The notes under the pieces: generated by a model
What the model was told of the DNA's origin: nothing
The model's input: only the letters and a program-made list of their open reading frames with translations
Databases searched by the model: none
From: Clostridium sp. M62/1
Lineage (GTDB): Bacteria > Bacillota > Clostridia > Lachnospirales > Lachnospiraceae
Assembly: GCF_020736365.1 (NCBI RefSeq)
Contig: NZ_CP085988.1
Span: 3,719,501-3,783,500 of the forward strand
Length of the DNA: 64,000 nucleotides
Direction: 5' to 3'
In this document: one piece after another, positions 50,942 to 59,753 of the stretch
Numbering within the stretch: position 1 is the stretch's first letter
Layout: every line of letters starts with the position of its first letter
Translations under genes and position numbers: made by a program

Positions 50942-52441
50942 TTAAAACCTTCCGAATGTGTCTACCAGGAAGGCCAGATACCCTGTCTCCCTCTCTCCGA
51001 AGGCTCCCGGCTTCATCCTCCACTTCCAGTTTCCTCCAACCGTTCCCGGCGTATTCATTCTGGCCTCATTTCCCAGCCCGAGGACATCCTGCATCTGGAA
51101 AACTGCCACACTGGCAACCGAGCCATAGGCTGCCCGGAACACCTTGTCAGGCACCTCCTCGTGGTGTGCTGCTCCCAGATAATCCGCAATATACTGCAGC
51201 TCCCACCACTGCCTTGCCTCCGGCTTAAAGTAGCCCACCAGTGTCTCATTGTCATGAGTTCCTCCGTAAACCACGGAGTTTGGCTCATAACAGTGGGGCA
51301 GATGCTCGTTAAACCGGTCGCCGCTGAAGGCAAACTCGATGATTTTCATTCCCGGGTATCCAGTCTCCCGCAGAAGCTCCTTGACCGCCGGGCAGAAGAT
51401 TCCCAGATCTTCAGCAATGATCTTTGCGTCCCCGGCCGCCTCATTGATGGCATCCGTCAGCTTCTTTCCTGGTCCCTGCTTCCACTCTCCCGTCTTTCCG
51501 TCCTCTGCCCCGTAGGGAATCGAATAATACTGCACCACACCGATGAAATGATCGATCCGCACCACATCGTAGAGTCTGGCAGAAGCCCTCATCCTGTCCT
51601 TCCACCAGGCAAAGCCGGTTTCCTCGATTTTATCCCAGTCGTAGAGCGGGTTTCCCCAGAGCTGGCCGTCATCAGAAAAGGCATCCGGCGGAACGCCCGC
51701 CACTCTGAGGGGTGTCAGCGTATCCGGATCCAGCTGGAACAGCTCCGGATGGGTCCACACATCCGCGCTGTCCAGGGCCACATAGATCGGGATGTCGCCG
51801 ATTATGCTGATGCCCAGCCCGTTGACATAATTCTTCAGCTGTTCCCACTGCTCATAAAACTTAAACTGCAGAAACTTCCAGTAGCCAATCTCCTCCCTCA
51901 GAAGTTCCTCATACCTTTTTACAGCCTCCGGTTTTCTGAGCCGGATGGGCTCCTCCCATTTCATCCACTCTTTATTGCCGAAATGGCCTTTCAGAGCCAT
52001 GTAGAGGGCATAATCGTCCAGCCAGTGGCTGTTTTTAGCACAGAATGCCCGGTACTCCTCTGTCTCCCCGTGACGGCTTCTTTCATAGGCTTTTTTCAGC
52101 AGCGGAAAGCGGTAATAATAGACCGCGTCATATTTGACCTCCTCCTCGCTGTCCAACCAGTAGCAGGCGTCAATCTCCTCCTTCGTCAGAAGCTCTTCCT
52201 CAAGAAGCGTGTCCAGATCAATGAAGTACGGATTTCCTGCAAAGGCAGAAAAAGACTGATACGGGCTGTCCCCATAGCTGGTGGGTCCCAGGGGCAGCAC
52301 CTGCCAGTAGCTCTGTCTTGCCCGTTTCAGACTGTCTGCAAATTCATAGGCGCTCTTTCCAAAGGTGCCGATTCCATATGGAGCCGGAAGGCTGGAAATG
52401 GGCATAAGGATGCCCGCGCCCCGCTTCAGCATTGTTGTCAT
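50942..52441 (-). CDS. malQ: 4-alpha-glucanotransferase
   Basis: 499-residue GH77 amylomaltase that moves alpha-1,4-glucan segments between maltodextrins. RGAGILMPISSLPAPYGIGTFG and PLGPTSYGDSPYQSFSAFAGNPYFIDLD are the family's N-terminal signature. The catalytic set is present: VVRIDHFIG (nucleophile Asp), IIAEDLGIF (acid/base Glu) and GGTHDNETLVGYF (third Asp). The start follows GGAGAG. No other maltodextrin genes are adjacent. Confidence 0.96.
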   Translation of the reverse strand: MTTMLKRGAGILMPISSLPAPYGIGTFGKSAYEFADSLKRARQSYWQVLPLGPTSYGDSPYQSFSAFAGNPYFIDLDTLLEEELLTKEEIDACYWLDSEEEVKYDAVYYYRFPLLKKAYERSRHGETEEYRAFCAKNSHWLDDYALYMALKGHFGNKEWMKWEEPIRLRKPEAVKRYEELLREEIGYWKFLQFKFYEQWEQLKNYVNGLGISIIGDIPIYVALDSADVWTHPELFQLDPDTLTPLRVAGVPPDAFSDDGQLWGNPLYDWDKIEETGFAWWKDRMRASARLYDVVRIDHFIGVVQYYSIPYGAEDGKTGEWKQGPGKKLTDAINEAAGDAKIIAEDLGIFCPAVKELLRETGYPGMKIIEFAFSGDRFNEHLPHCYEPNSVVYGGTHDNETLVGYFKPEARQWWELQYIADYLGAAHHEEVPDKVFRAAYGSVASVAVFQMQDVLGLGNEARMNTPGTVGGNWKWRMKPGAFGERETGYLAFLVDTFGRF

Positions 52442-52557
52442 ATGTAACTCTCCTGTAGTTATAATTCAGTTTTCATTTCAGCCGCGGCTTACTTTTGCCT
52501 ATCGGCTCCCGCAGACTTACGATCCGGGTAAGAAACATATTTTTTACCTCACCCCTC

Positions 52558-53361
52558 TCACGGAAGGAGTATGCTTCGTATCTCCTCATAGGAGGCCGCC
52601 TGCATGGTCACCGCCGCTCCGCGGTCGTTTGCAATGCGTCCCGGGTTGTACCAGCAGGTGTCAATTCCCGCATTTTCCCCGCCTCTCATATCGGAGGTGA
52701 GGGAATCACCGATCAAAAGTACCTCCTCAGGCCTGACCGGATGTCTGTCCTTCTCCCCTGCCAGGCTGCAGCCGCTGCCCTCCCCTGCTCCCAGGGAGGC
52801 CTCCTCGATTTTTCGAAAACAGTAATCGAAAAATTCCTTCTGAGGCTTCTGGCTGCCCGCCTCCTCGGAAACAAATACACCGGAGAAAAAGGGCGTCAGT
52901 CCGCTTTTTTTAAGTCTTTTATACTGGGTTTGCGCCACCCCGTTTGTGGCTGCGTAAAGCCGGTACTCCCGGCTCAGATCCCGGCACAGTTCCAGGGCCC
53001 CCGGTATCAGAATCGCGCTTTCTCCCAGGAAGGCGCGGTAGAGAGCCTCCGCCTCTGAACTGACCTCCCCTCTGCCGTGTCCGGAAAAGAAAATTTCAAA
53101 CCTTCTTATCAGAACCGTACTCTTTTCCAGCTTTCCCTCCTCAAAGAGCTCCCAGCACTGGCGGTTAATCTGGTGGTACTCCCGCACAAATTCGTCCTCC
53201 GGCTTCATTCCGAACCGGACAAGAACCTTTTTAAAGGCCTCTGACTCCGAGGCGTCGAAGTCCAGCAGAGTATTGTCAAGATCTAAGAACAGGGCCCGGT
53301 AGCGCTTTTTTCTCCTGTCTGCTTTTCCGAGCTTTCCGCTCCCCTGGCTTTCTTCTCCCAT
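52558..53361 (-). CDS. yjjG: HAD hydrolase, YjjG-like pyrimidine nucleotidase
   Basis: 267-residue HAD phosphatase. Motif I is LFLDLDNTLLDFD, motif II AATNGVAQTQYKR, motif III SQKPQKEFF and motif IV LLIGDSLTSDMRGGENAGI, the YjjG pattern for hydrolysing non-canonical pyrimidine nucleoside monophosphates. The insert ASLGAGEGSGCSLAGEKDRHPVRPEE between motifs III and IV is longer than usual. The start may be TTG 53376, which overlaps the pyrC stop by 4 bp, or ATG 53361. Coupling to pyrC fits a role in pyrimidine housekeeping. Confidence 0.88.
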   Translation of the reverse strand: MGEESQGSGKLGKADRRKKRYRALFLDLDNTLLDFDASESEAFKKVLVRFGMKPEDEFVREYHQINRQCWELFEEGKLEKSTVLIRRFEIFFSGHGRGEVSSEAEALYRAFLGESAILIPGALELCRDLSREYRLYAATNGVAQTQYKRLKKSGLTPFFSGVFVSEEAGSQKPQKEFFDYCFRKIEEASLGAGEGSGCSLAGEKDRHPVRPEEVLLIGDSLTSDMRGGENAGIDTCWYNPGRIANDRGAAVTMQAASYEEIRSILLP

Positions 53362-53372
53362 GTTTCTCTCTG

Positions 53373-54647
53373 TCAATCCCTGTATACCGCCTTTCCGCTG
53401 CAGATCGTCATCTTCACCTTTCCGAACAGTTCCCTTCCCGTAAACGGGGAGTTGGATGAGCGGGATACAAAAGGCCCTGCCTTAAACAGACGGGAGTCGT
53501 CAAAGATTACCAGATCTGCCGGTCCTCCCTCTGCCAGATACCCCGCATCCAGGCGGTACAGCCTTGCCGGGTTCAGGCACATTTTTTCAAAAAGCTGAAC
53601 ATAGCTGAGATGGCCTTTTTTCACCAGCTCTGTCACACAGAGAGGAAGGGAGGTCTCCAGGCCGATAATGCCGCTGGGAGCCTCCACAAGGGGCTTATCC
53701 TTCTCCTCTCTGCTGTGGGGCGCGTGATCCGTGGCAATCATATCGATGGTTCCGGCCTTCAGCGCCTCGATCAGTGCGAGCCTGTCCTCCTCGGTTCTGA
53801 GAGGAGGATTCATCTTGGCCAGTGTCCCGTGCTCCAGCACTGCCGTCTCGTTCAGAGTCAGGTGGTGAGGCGTCACCTCCGCCCACACATCTGCCCCGAG
53901 GGTCTTCGCCATGGCCACTGCAGCCACTGCATTCCTGGAGCTGATATGCTGGACATTGACGCAGGCCCCCGTATACAGGGCAATCATACAGTCCCTTGCC
54001 ACCAGGGAATCCTCCGCCACTCTGGGCGATCCGCCGATCCCCAGCTTTTCGGAGACCTCTCCCCTGTTGATTCCGTTATTGGTGATAAACGCCGGATCCT
54101 CCTCGTGAAAGCTCAGGGGCACATTCAGCTTTTTTGCCCTCTCCATGGCTTCCATCAGGAGCTTCACATCCATAATCGGGACTCCGTCGTCCGTAAACCC
54201 GGCTGCCCCCGCTTCCCTCAGGGCTTCCATATCCGTGAGCTCCTTCCCCTTCATTCCCCGGGTAATATTGGCAGCTGAGAGCACATGGATGCCCGTATGG
54301 CTGCCCTTTTCCAGCACATACCTGAGCGTCTCCTCATTGTCAATCACAGGCTTCGTGTTTGCCATCATGACGACGGTTGTGAAGCCCCCTGCCTTGGCGC
54401 TTGCAGCTCCCGTCTCAATGTCCTCCTTATAGGTGAGTCCCGGGTCTCTGAAATGCACATGCACGTCCACAAGTCCCGGAGCCACCACCAGGCCTGAGGC
54501 GTCAACGATCTCTTCCCCCTCCTCCGGCTCCGGACAGCTCTCGCCGTCTCTGTAAATTTTTTCTATTTTCCCGTCTTTTATAACAATATCTGCGATTCCG
54601 TCAAAACCGCTTCCCGGATCAATCATCCGGCCATGTTTAATTATCAT
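53373..54647 (-). CDS. pyrC: Dihydroorotase
   Basis: 424-residue amidohydrolase closing carbamoyl-aspartate to dihydroorotate in pyrimidine synthesis. GLVDVHVHFRDPGLTYKED (HxH metal motif plus the family signature), a metal-bridging region around FHEEDPAF, VQHISSRNA, EVTPHHLTLNE and IATDHAPHSREEKD (catalytic Asp) show an intact class I enzyme. GAASAKAGGFTTVVMMANT is the family's second signature. The start has a purine-rich leader. It is the first gene of a pair with yjjG. Confidence 0.96.
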   Translation of the reverse strand: MIIKHGRMIDPGSGFDGIADIVIKDGKIEKIYRDGESCPEPEEGEEIVDASGLVVAPGLVDVHVHFRDPGLTYKEDIETGAASAKAGGFTTVVMMANTKPVIDNEETLRYVLEKGSHTGIHVLSAANITRGMKGKELTDMEALREAGAAGFTDDGVPIMDVKLLMEAMERAKKLNVPLSFHEEDPAFITNNGINRGEVSEKLGIGGSPRVAEDSLVARDCMIALYTGACVNVQHISSRNAVAAVAMAKTLGADVWAEVTPHHLTLNETAVLEHGTLAKMNPPLRTEEDRLALIEALKAGTIDMIATDHAPHSREEKDKPLVEAPSGIIGLETSLPLCVTELVKKGHLSYVQLFEKMCLNPARLYRLDAGYLAEGGPADLVIFDDSRLFKAGPFVSRSSNSPFTGRELFGKVKMTICSGKAVYRD

Positions 54648-54760
54648 CCCATATTCCTCTGCTGATTTTCGTTTTCTGCTTTTATTTTAATTTTTATTTT
54701 CTAATTTTTGTGTCGTGATTTCATCTCGTCTTTCTCTCTGCTGACCAGACGGTTCCTCTG

Positions 54761-55138
54761 CTATTTCATCTTCCTCGGCACAATTTCCAGCCAGTAGTTG
54801 TCCGGATCTGCGATAAAATAGATCCCCATGGAAGGATTCTCAAAACAGATACAGCCCATCTCCTCATGCTTTTTATGGGCCTCCTCCATATCATCCACCT
54901 CAAAAGCCAGATGAAATTCATTGTCTCCCAGGTTGTAGCTGTCCTTTTCCCAGTCTCTGAGCCAGGTCAGTTCAAGCTGGTGCGGGGTAACACCGTCCCC
55001 CAGATACACGAGAATGAAGCTGCCGTCGGCTGCCTCCTTCCTGCGCACCTCCTTAAGTCCCAGGGCCTCCTCATAAAATTTCAGGGATTTCTCCAGATTC
55101 ATGACGTTGAAATTGTTGTGTGCAAATGTAAATTTCAT
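54761..55138 (-). CDS. VOC-fold glyoxalase-like protein
   Basis: 125-residue glyoxalase/dioxygenase-superfamily protein. FAHNNFNVMNLEKSLKFYEEALGLKEVRR is the VOC start (metal ligand His replaced by Asn/His pair), and FHLAFEVDDMEEAHKKHEEMG and GIYFIADPDNYWLEIV carry the second-half His and the terminal Glu ligand. It resembles lactoylglutathione lyase-type proteins. Its start overlaps the metallo-hydrolase stop by 4 bp, so they are co-translated. Confidence 0.85.
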   Translation of the reverse strand: MKFTFAHNNFNVMNLEKSLKFYEEALGLKEVRRKEAADGSFILVYLGDGVTPHQLELTWLRDWEKDSYNLGDNEFHLAFEVDDMEEAHKKHEEMGCICFENPSMGIYFIADPDNYWLEIVPRKMK

Positions 55139-55857
55139 ATCTCAAACTCCTCTCCTTCTCTCTCAATCTCCTTAATCCTGCTGCGGTACGGCTCGCTGCA
55201 GGGAAGCTCTCTGAGCTTTTTTACAACTGTATAGTCTTTCCAGAAGTGAATCGGAAATACAGTCTCTGCCTTTACCCGGCGCAGGAAATCGTCCATTCCC
55301 AGATAGAACCACTGCTCCTGTCGGGGATCCAGAGGGATAAATGCAGCATCTGCCCCTTCCGGGTGATCGGCAGCGATTTTTTCCACCTCCCGCCTGTAAT
55401 TGGCGGCCATATTGTGGTTCCAGGCTTTATCCTCCCCCTCCCACCACCAGTTATTCAGATCTCCTGCATGGTAAATCTCCTGTCCGTCTGCAGTCACCCA
55501 GAAGGCCACTCCCTCATCTGTGGATTTGTAGGTCTGAACCCGCAGAGTGATTCCTTCTCTGTCTGCCGCAGACGCAAACACCTCCCCTGGCTTCACAAAC
55601 CGGATTTTCCCCTCTGCCCTGGGGGGAATCCTCCGTCCCCTGATGTCTTTTGAGAGAATATAATGCACGTCCTCCCTGTCCTCAAGAAGCTCAAAAATAA
55701 CCGGGCTGTAGTGATCTTCATGGAAATGGCTGGCAAACACAAACAGCGGCTTTTTTTCATCCCATGCAGGAAGCTGTCCCTTAAAATAGTCAAACAGCAG
55801 CACTGCATGTTCTGTCTCCACGGAAACGCCGCTGTGGTGGATATAGGTAATTTTCAT
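55135..55857 (-). CDS. MBL-fold metal-dependent hydrolase
   Basis: 240-residue metallo-beta-lactamase-fold protein. ITYIHHSGVSVETEHAVLLFDYF opens the fold; FASHFHEDHYSP is the HxHxDH motif; IYHAGDLNNW carries the bridging Asp; FPIHFW holds the final His. It belongs to the UlaG/RomA-like group of uncertain substrate. ATG 55857 follows AGGAGG; the longer frame to 55953 runs through the ribosome site. Confidence 0.85.
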   Translation of the reverse strand: MKITYIHHSGVSVETEHAVLLFDYFKGQLPAWDEKKPLFVFASHFHEDHYSPVIFELLEDREDVHYILSKDIRGRRIPPRAEGKIRFVKPGEVFASAADREGITLRVQTYKSTDEGVAFWVTADGQEIYHAGDLNNWWWEGEDKAWNHNMAANYRREVEKIAADHPEGADAAFIPLDPRQEQWFYLGMDDFLRRVKAETVFPIHFWKDYTVVKKLRELPCSEPYRSRIKEIEREGEEFEI

Positions 55858-55961
55858 CTTCTCTCCTCCTGATAGATCTGCCTGCACAAACCTGCGCCAA
55901 AGCCTGTACCCTGCATCTGTTTTCATTATAACGGACACCTGTAAAAAATACAACGATTCTC

Positions 55962-56000
55962 GAAAAACGGCGGCCGGACATCTCTTCGCCCGCCGCCGTT
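55962..56000 (-). terminator. Terminator after the thioesterase gene
   Basis: On the minus strand AACGGCGGC...GCCGCCGTT followed by TTTTCG, between the thioesterase gene and the hydrolase operon. Confidence 0.75.
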
Positions 56001-56010
56001 ATCTCTGCAT

Positions 56011-56412
56011 TTATTTCTCTGCATCCTTTTTCGCCTGTGCTTTTGCCAGGAATTTTTCATTGCCTACAATAAATCTCTCATGGGTTCCCTCACCGATTAC
56101 GCCTGCAGCATCGTAGCAGGTTACATGGAACACAAGGCGTCTTCTGTCTACCTCTGTAAGCTCGCTTTCACACCACACCTTCATTCCCAGAGGTGTCGCA
56201 GAGCTGTGGGAGATCGTTAAGCTGGTTCCCACGGTTCCCTCTCCCTCATTCAGGTACGGTGCCACAGACTTCCAGGAGGTCTGCTCCATCAGTGCCACCA
56301 TAGCCGGCGTCGCAAAGACCGGTAAAAGGCCGCTGCCAACTGCTGCCGCTGAATTCTCCTCTGTCACCATAACTTCTTCTCTGCCCTTAATTCCCACTTC
56401 TAACATGTTCAT
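56011..56412 (-). CDS. Thioesterase, FlK-like hot-dog fold
   Basis: 133-residue hot-dog protein similar to fluoroacetyl-CoA thioesterase FlK and its relatives: LLPVFATPAMVALMEQTSWKSVAPYLNEGEGTVGTSLTISHSSATPLGMKVWCESELTEVDRRRLVFHVTCYD. The catalytic set (Thr/Glu in ATPAMVALMEQTS and His in SHSSATPLG) is visible. The true acyl-CoA substrate is unknown; most relatives are housekeeping enzymes. Confidence 0.85.
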   Translation of the reverse strand: MNMLEVGIKGREEVMVTEENSAAAVGSGLLPVFATPAMVALMEQTSWKSVAPYLNEGEGTVGTSLTISHSSATPLGMKVWCESELTEVDRRRLVFHVTCYDAAGVIGEGTHERFIVGNEKFLAKAQAKKDAEK

Positions 56413-56592
56413 TTACCTCTCTTTGCTTTTCTGATTCTATTTATCTGTCCTGCTGTCCCAAATGTTCAGCAGGTTCAGCTCTTGCTGTCAATCTTTCGGT
56501 TGGCGCTGTGGCACTCAAAAGGCCTGACCCCTGCTCTCATCCTGCCGGCTGGATGCCTGCAAAACAGAGTATTCTCTGGAGAATTTCCGTTT

Positions 56593-56994
56593 TTACCTTC
56601 TGTCAAGGGGCTCTCCGCAGTAGGGGCAGTAGGAATAATCTTCAGAGACAGAGGCTCCGCATCCGGGGCAGGTGCGCTCCTCCTCAAAATCGGAGAGCTC
56701 AAAGCTCCTTCCGCCCGCTTTTATAAGCGTCAGATCTTCCTCCCGTATATCCACGCTCTCCCCTCTCAGGATTTTCATTCCCACTTCCCGATCCAGCTCA
56801 TAGACAGAACCGCAGCAGGACATTTTTACATAGAACTGGCGGTTCCATTTAAAAACAGGAATAAAAAAGAAGCTGAAATAGGTGTATGTCATGAAAACCT
56901 GGTATCTCCCGTATCCGCCGCATCTGCTGCAGATAACCGTTTTCAGGTAATTAAGCTGCTTTACAGCCGAGCTGATCCCGCCTATAAAAATCAT
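56593..56994 (-). CDS. Zinc-ribbon protein
   Basis: 133-residue protein with two Cys clusters: VICSRCGGYGRYQVF at the start and RTCPGCGASVSEDYSYCPYCGEPLD at the end (a double zinc ribbon). Between them is a hydrophobic hairpin YTYFSFFFIPVFKWNRQFYVKMSCCG, which may touch a membrane. This layout matches widespread unannotated zinc-ribbon proteins with an internal hydrophobic patch. ATG 56994 follows GGAAGGAG; the longer frame is unsupported. Confidence 0.75.
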   Translation of the reverse strand: MIFIGGISSAVKQLNYLKTVICSRCGGYGRYQVFMTYTYFSFFFIPVFKWNRQFYVKMSCCGSVYELDREVGMKILRGESVDIREEDLTLIKAGGRSFELSDFEEERTCPGCGASVSEDYSYCPYCGEPLDRR

Positions 56995-57398
56995 ATTTCT
57001 CCTTCCTCTTTGCCGCATTCCCAGCCCTTCTGACGTCTGAATGCCTGTCCGAAAAAATCTGATACAAGTATACAAAATCATACCGGGTTTCGCAACCGAT
57101 TTTCCTCTATAATTTTATCAGAAGCCTGCGCTTTTCTTTCTTCTGCCTTTCCCCCGGTCTTTTCTCTGTCCCCTTTCTCTCCCTTTTTTCTTCCCTTTTT
57201 TCTCACTCCTTTTTTCTCTCCCCCTCTTTCTCTGCCTTTTTTTCTTTTCCTCTCTGCCAGGCTGTCCCATCTCTGTTTCCATGCCATTCCAGGTCAGCTG
57301 GTGGCTAAACTCTCAAAACCTCTTGTATTTCGCCAGAGGCGCTGTTATAACTAGATAAGGGCTGACAGCGACAGCCGATACGTGAAAGGAAGCAGACA
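56995..57398. other. Divergent intergenic region with a polypyrimidine tract
   Basis: From about 57128 to 57258 the plus strand is almost pure C/T (TCTTT, CCCTTTT and CTCCTTTTTT runs), so the minus strand is a 130-base purine tract. A low-complexity Lys/Arg/Glu frame there is a consequence of this composition, not a gene. Promoters for the glycosylase and the zinc-ribbon gene presumably flank it. Confidence 0.7.
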
Positions 57399-58325
57399 AT
57401 GGTTCATAGAATACAAAAGAAAATTTCTTATATGGATTTGAGACAGATCGCCGATTCCGGCCAGTCCTTCCGCATGGCGAAGCTGCAGGACAAGCGTTTT
57501 TCTGTTATAAGCGGGGAGCATTACCTGGAGATTGTTCAGGGACCGGGCGAGGACCATGCAGCAGAACGGTCTTTCACCTTTTGCTGTGATGAGGAAGAGC
57601 TGCACTTCTGGGAACACTACTTTGATCTGGAACACGATTATGGGGTTTACATAAATTCCGTCAGAAAGAGAGACTCCTATCTGTCGCAGGCAGCCCGGGC
57701 CGGAAGCGGCATAAGAATTCTGAATCAGGATCCCTGGGAGATGGTTATCACCTTTGTCATCTCACAGCAGAAAACCATCCCAAAGATCAGGGAGGCAGTG
57801 GAAGCTTTAAGCAGAAACTATGGGACGCGGCATGAAACAGTGGTAAACGATGACGAAGGGGAGCATACCGTCGTCTGGTACAGCTTCCCGACCCCGGCGC
57901 AGCTCTCAGCGGCATCGGAGACAGAACTGCGGGAGCTGAAGCTGGGGTACCGGGCCAAGTATATTTTTCGCCTCTGCCAGGATGCTGTGGAGGGGCGGCT
58001 GGATTTGGAACTGCTCCAGAGGCTGAGCTACGGCGAGGCCATGACCTATCTTGGCAGCTTTTACGGAATCGGAACAAAGGTTGCCAACTGTATCTGCCTG
58101 TTCGGCCTTCACCATATCGAGGCCTTTCCCGTGGACACCTGGATCGAGCAGATCCTGATGGCGGAATATTACAGGAAACGGAAGAAAAAATATGACTCCC
58201 TTCCAAAGTCCAAGCTGTATCAGGAAATGATTGCCGATCACTTTGGCATGTACAAGGGGTATGCGGGGGTTATGCAGCAGTATATATTCTATTATGAGAG
58301 GGTGAGGAGAGGGAAGGTGAGGTAG
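57399..58325 (+). CDS. 8-oxoguanine DNA glycosylase-like HhH-GPD protein
   Basis: 308-residue base-excision repair enzyme. The N-terminal OGG-like domain includes DLRQIADSGQSFRMAKLQDKRF, and EHYFDLEHDY is the OGG linker. The helix-hairpin-helix motif FYGIGTKVANCICLFGLHHIEAFPVDTWIEQ holds the catalytic Lys (GTKVA) and the Asp (PVDTW), matching OGG1 Lys249/Asp268. It would remove 8-oxoguanine opposite C and then cut by beta-elimination. Length and motif order fit the OGG family rather than AlkA. Confidence 0.92.
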   Translation: MVHRIQKKISYMDLRQIADSGQSFRMAKLQDKRFSVISGEHYLEIVQGPGEDHAAERSFTFCCDEEELHFWEHYFDLEHDYGVYINSVRKRDSYLSQAARAGSGIRILNQDPWEMVITFVISQQKTIPKIREAVEALSRNYGTRHETVVNDDEGEHTVVWYSFPTPAQLSAASETELRELKLGYRAKYIFRLCQDAVEGRLDLELLQRLSYGEAMTYLGSFYGIGTKVANCICLFGLHHIEAFPVDTWIEQILMAEYYRKRKKKYDSLPKSKLYQEMIADHFGMYKGYAGVMQQYIFYYERVRRGKVR

Positions 58326-58432
58326 AAAATTTCTTGGCCAGAACAGGCTTCCAATCCTGAGTTGCGGTACGGGCTTATCGGCAGCGGTGTCTTGCGCTTC
58401 AGGGCCTTCCTTCTCATTTGTGAGAAAGTTTC

Positions 58433-58470
58433 AGGGGCAGGTGTAACTCGTATGAGTCACACCTGCCCCT
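58433..58470. terminator. Hairpin between convergent genes
   Basis: AGGGGCAGGTGT and ACACCTGCCCCT form a 12-bp perfect stem with a 14-nt loop (further GACTC/GAGTC-like pairing). It serves the convergent glycosylase and secreted-protein genes; T tracts are weak. Confidence 0.65.
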
Positions 58471-58528
58471 GTTTGGGAACATCTATTTCCCAACTGCATT
58501 GCGGTTTGTGTAAGAAGAACTGTTAAAG

Positions 58529-58957
58529 TTAGTTGAAATAACCATAATCAAACGTGCTGGTAATAGATTCCTTTAAGGAACCATCCTTATATGCTTTTGA
58601 TTTCACCTGAATTCTGTAGCTGTATCCTTTTTCTACATAATATGTTTTACGAAAGTCTACAATATGAGGAGCACCAGAAGAAGATTCTTCCGACCAAGAT
58701 TTGATTGTTTTCCATGTACTTCCTTCTAATCTCTGTAAATTGCAGTCTGCTTTTACCTCATCAACCAAACTTCTGTTTGCAGAAACAGTTGCAAGAATTG
58801 TAGCCTTGCCGCTACTGCTTATATCCAAATCCCCTACAACGGTAGTAAAGTATGACCACCTTGGATCAACCTGGGTCTTTGCAAATGCTGTCGTTGAAAA
58901 ACTCAAAACTGCACTTACAATCAACAATAACTGTACAATTCTTTTTACTCTTTTCAT
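58529..58957 (-). CDS. Secreted small protein (DUF6147-like)
   Basis: 142-residue exported protein: signal peptide MKRVKRIVQLLLIVSAVLSF with probable cleavage after AFA. The mature part is beta-rich (RWSYFTTVVGDLDISSSGKATILATVSANRS..., HIVDFRKTYYVEKGYSYRIQVKSKAYKDGS), resembling small secreted clostridial proteins with a single immunoglobulin-like sheet. No Cys bond network or cell-wall anchor. ATG 58957 follows AAAGGAGG. Unlike its neighbours, the DNA is clearly AT-rich. It is the third gene behind an ECF sigma factor and its anti-sigma factor, so it is a likely target of that system. Confidence 0.75.
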   Translation of the reverse strand: MKRVKRIVQLLLIVSAVLSFSTTAFAKTQVDPRWSYFTTVVGDLDISSSGKATILATVSANRSLVDEVKADCNLQRLEGSTWKTIKSWSEESSSGAPHIVDFRKTYYVEKGYSYRIQVKSKAYKDGSLKESITSTFDYGYFN

Positions 58958-59015
58958 AGTAAATCCTCCTTTATGTTGTTCTATATTTATACACGAAAAA
59001 AACTTAATCAATATT

Positions 59016-59753
59016 TCAACTTTCCCAATTTTTTATACTTTTAATAATTTCTCTGTATTCATTTACAGGAATATTACCTAATACGATAAACTGATGAGAG
59101 TTATGATAAATGACCACTTGGCTATAAACTCCCTTGTCACAAAATGTTCCCTTAACACCATCTATCTCTATATCTTTTTTTCTCAGATCCTCTGTATCTA
59201 TTTGAGTATTATACGGTTCTTCATAACAGCAAAAGTCATACCATTGTCCATTATCCGCTATATACGAAATCCTAAAATCACTCTTGTTTTCTACCACCTC
59301 CGCGACATTAAACCCCTTAGGCACATACCTCGGCTCATACTCCTGGAAGTTTTTTGTCACATACGTTTTTGTTCCCTTGTCCACAACCAGCTCACTGTAC
59401 TTCTCCTTTACATCTGTGAAAAAATTCATCACTGGAATGCGGAAGGCTGATGACGAGAATACCATGCAGGTGCTGACGCAGATGCAGGCCGCAAGGCCTG
59501 CGACGGCCCTCTTAACGATGCGGCGGCGTTTTCTCCGCTTTTCGGCCCTGGCTGCAATTTTAAAAATCTCTTTCATTCTCTGGTTATGGCGTTCAGAAAA
59601 GACATGCGGCTTTGCTCCCTGGCCTGCTGTGCCGCTTTGTCCTGTTGTCTCATCCGCACAGGCATCAAATGCTTTCAGATCCTCGTCATTTTCCATCTGT
59701 TCCAGAAGGGCCAGGGTAAGAATCATTTCATCTTTTTTATCCCTAGTTTTCAT
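59016..59753 (-). CDS. Anti-sigma factor with DUF4367 domain
   Basis: 245-residue membrane protein. Residues 1-85 are cytosolic and Arg/Lys/Glu-rich (the sigma-binding part); one membrane helix follows (AVAGLAACICVSTCMVFSSSAF, about 86-107); the C terminus is extracellular with the DUF4367 block YVPKGFNVAEVVENKSDFRISYIADNGQWYDFCCYEEP. It overlaps the sigma gene by 4 bp. The composition changes sharply: the N-terminal half is GC-rich and the outer domain AT-rich, as in the next gene. Confidence 0.85.
   Translation of the reverse strand: MKTRDKKDEMILTLALLEQMENDEDLKAFDACADETTGQSGTAGQGAKPHVFSERHNQRMKEIFKIAARAEKRRKRRRIVKRAVAGLAACICVSTCMVFSSSAFRIPVMNFFTDVKEKYSELVVDKGTKTYVTKNFQEYEPRYVPKGFNVAEVVENKSDFRISYIADNGQWYDFCCYEEPYNTQIDTEDLRKKDIEIDGVKGTFCDKGVYSQVVIYHNSHQFIVLGNIPVNEYREIIKSIKNWES

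Noticed and set aside
51161..52447. Long plus-strand open frame of 428 codons
   Set aside because: It is antisense to malQ, lacks a ribosome site, and has no recognisable domain; malQ has all its catalytic motifs.
57078..57287. Lys/Arg/Glu-rich frame of 69 codons
   Set aside because: Direct result of the purine tract on the minus strand; no ribosome site or homology.
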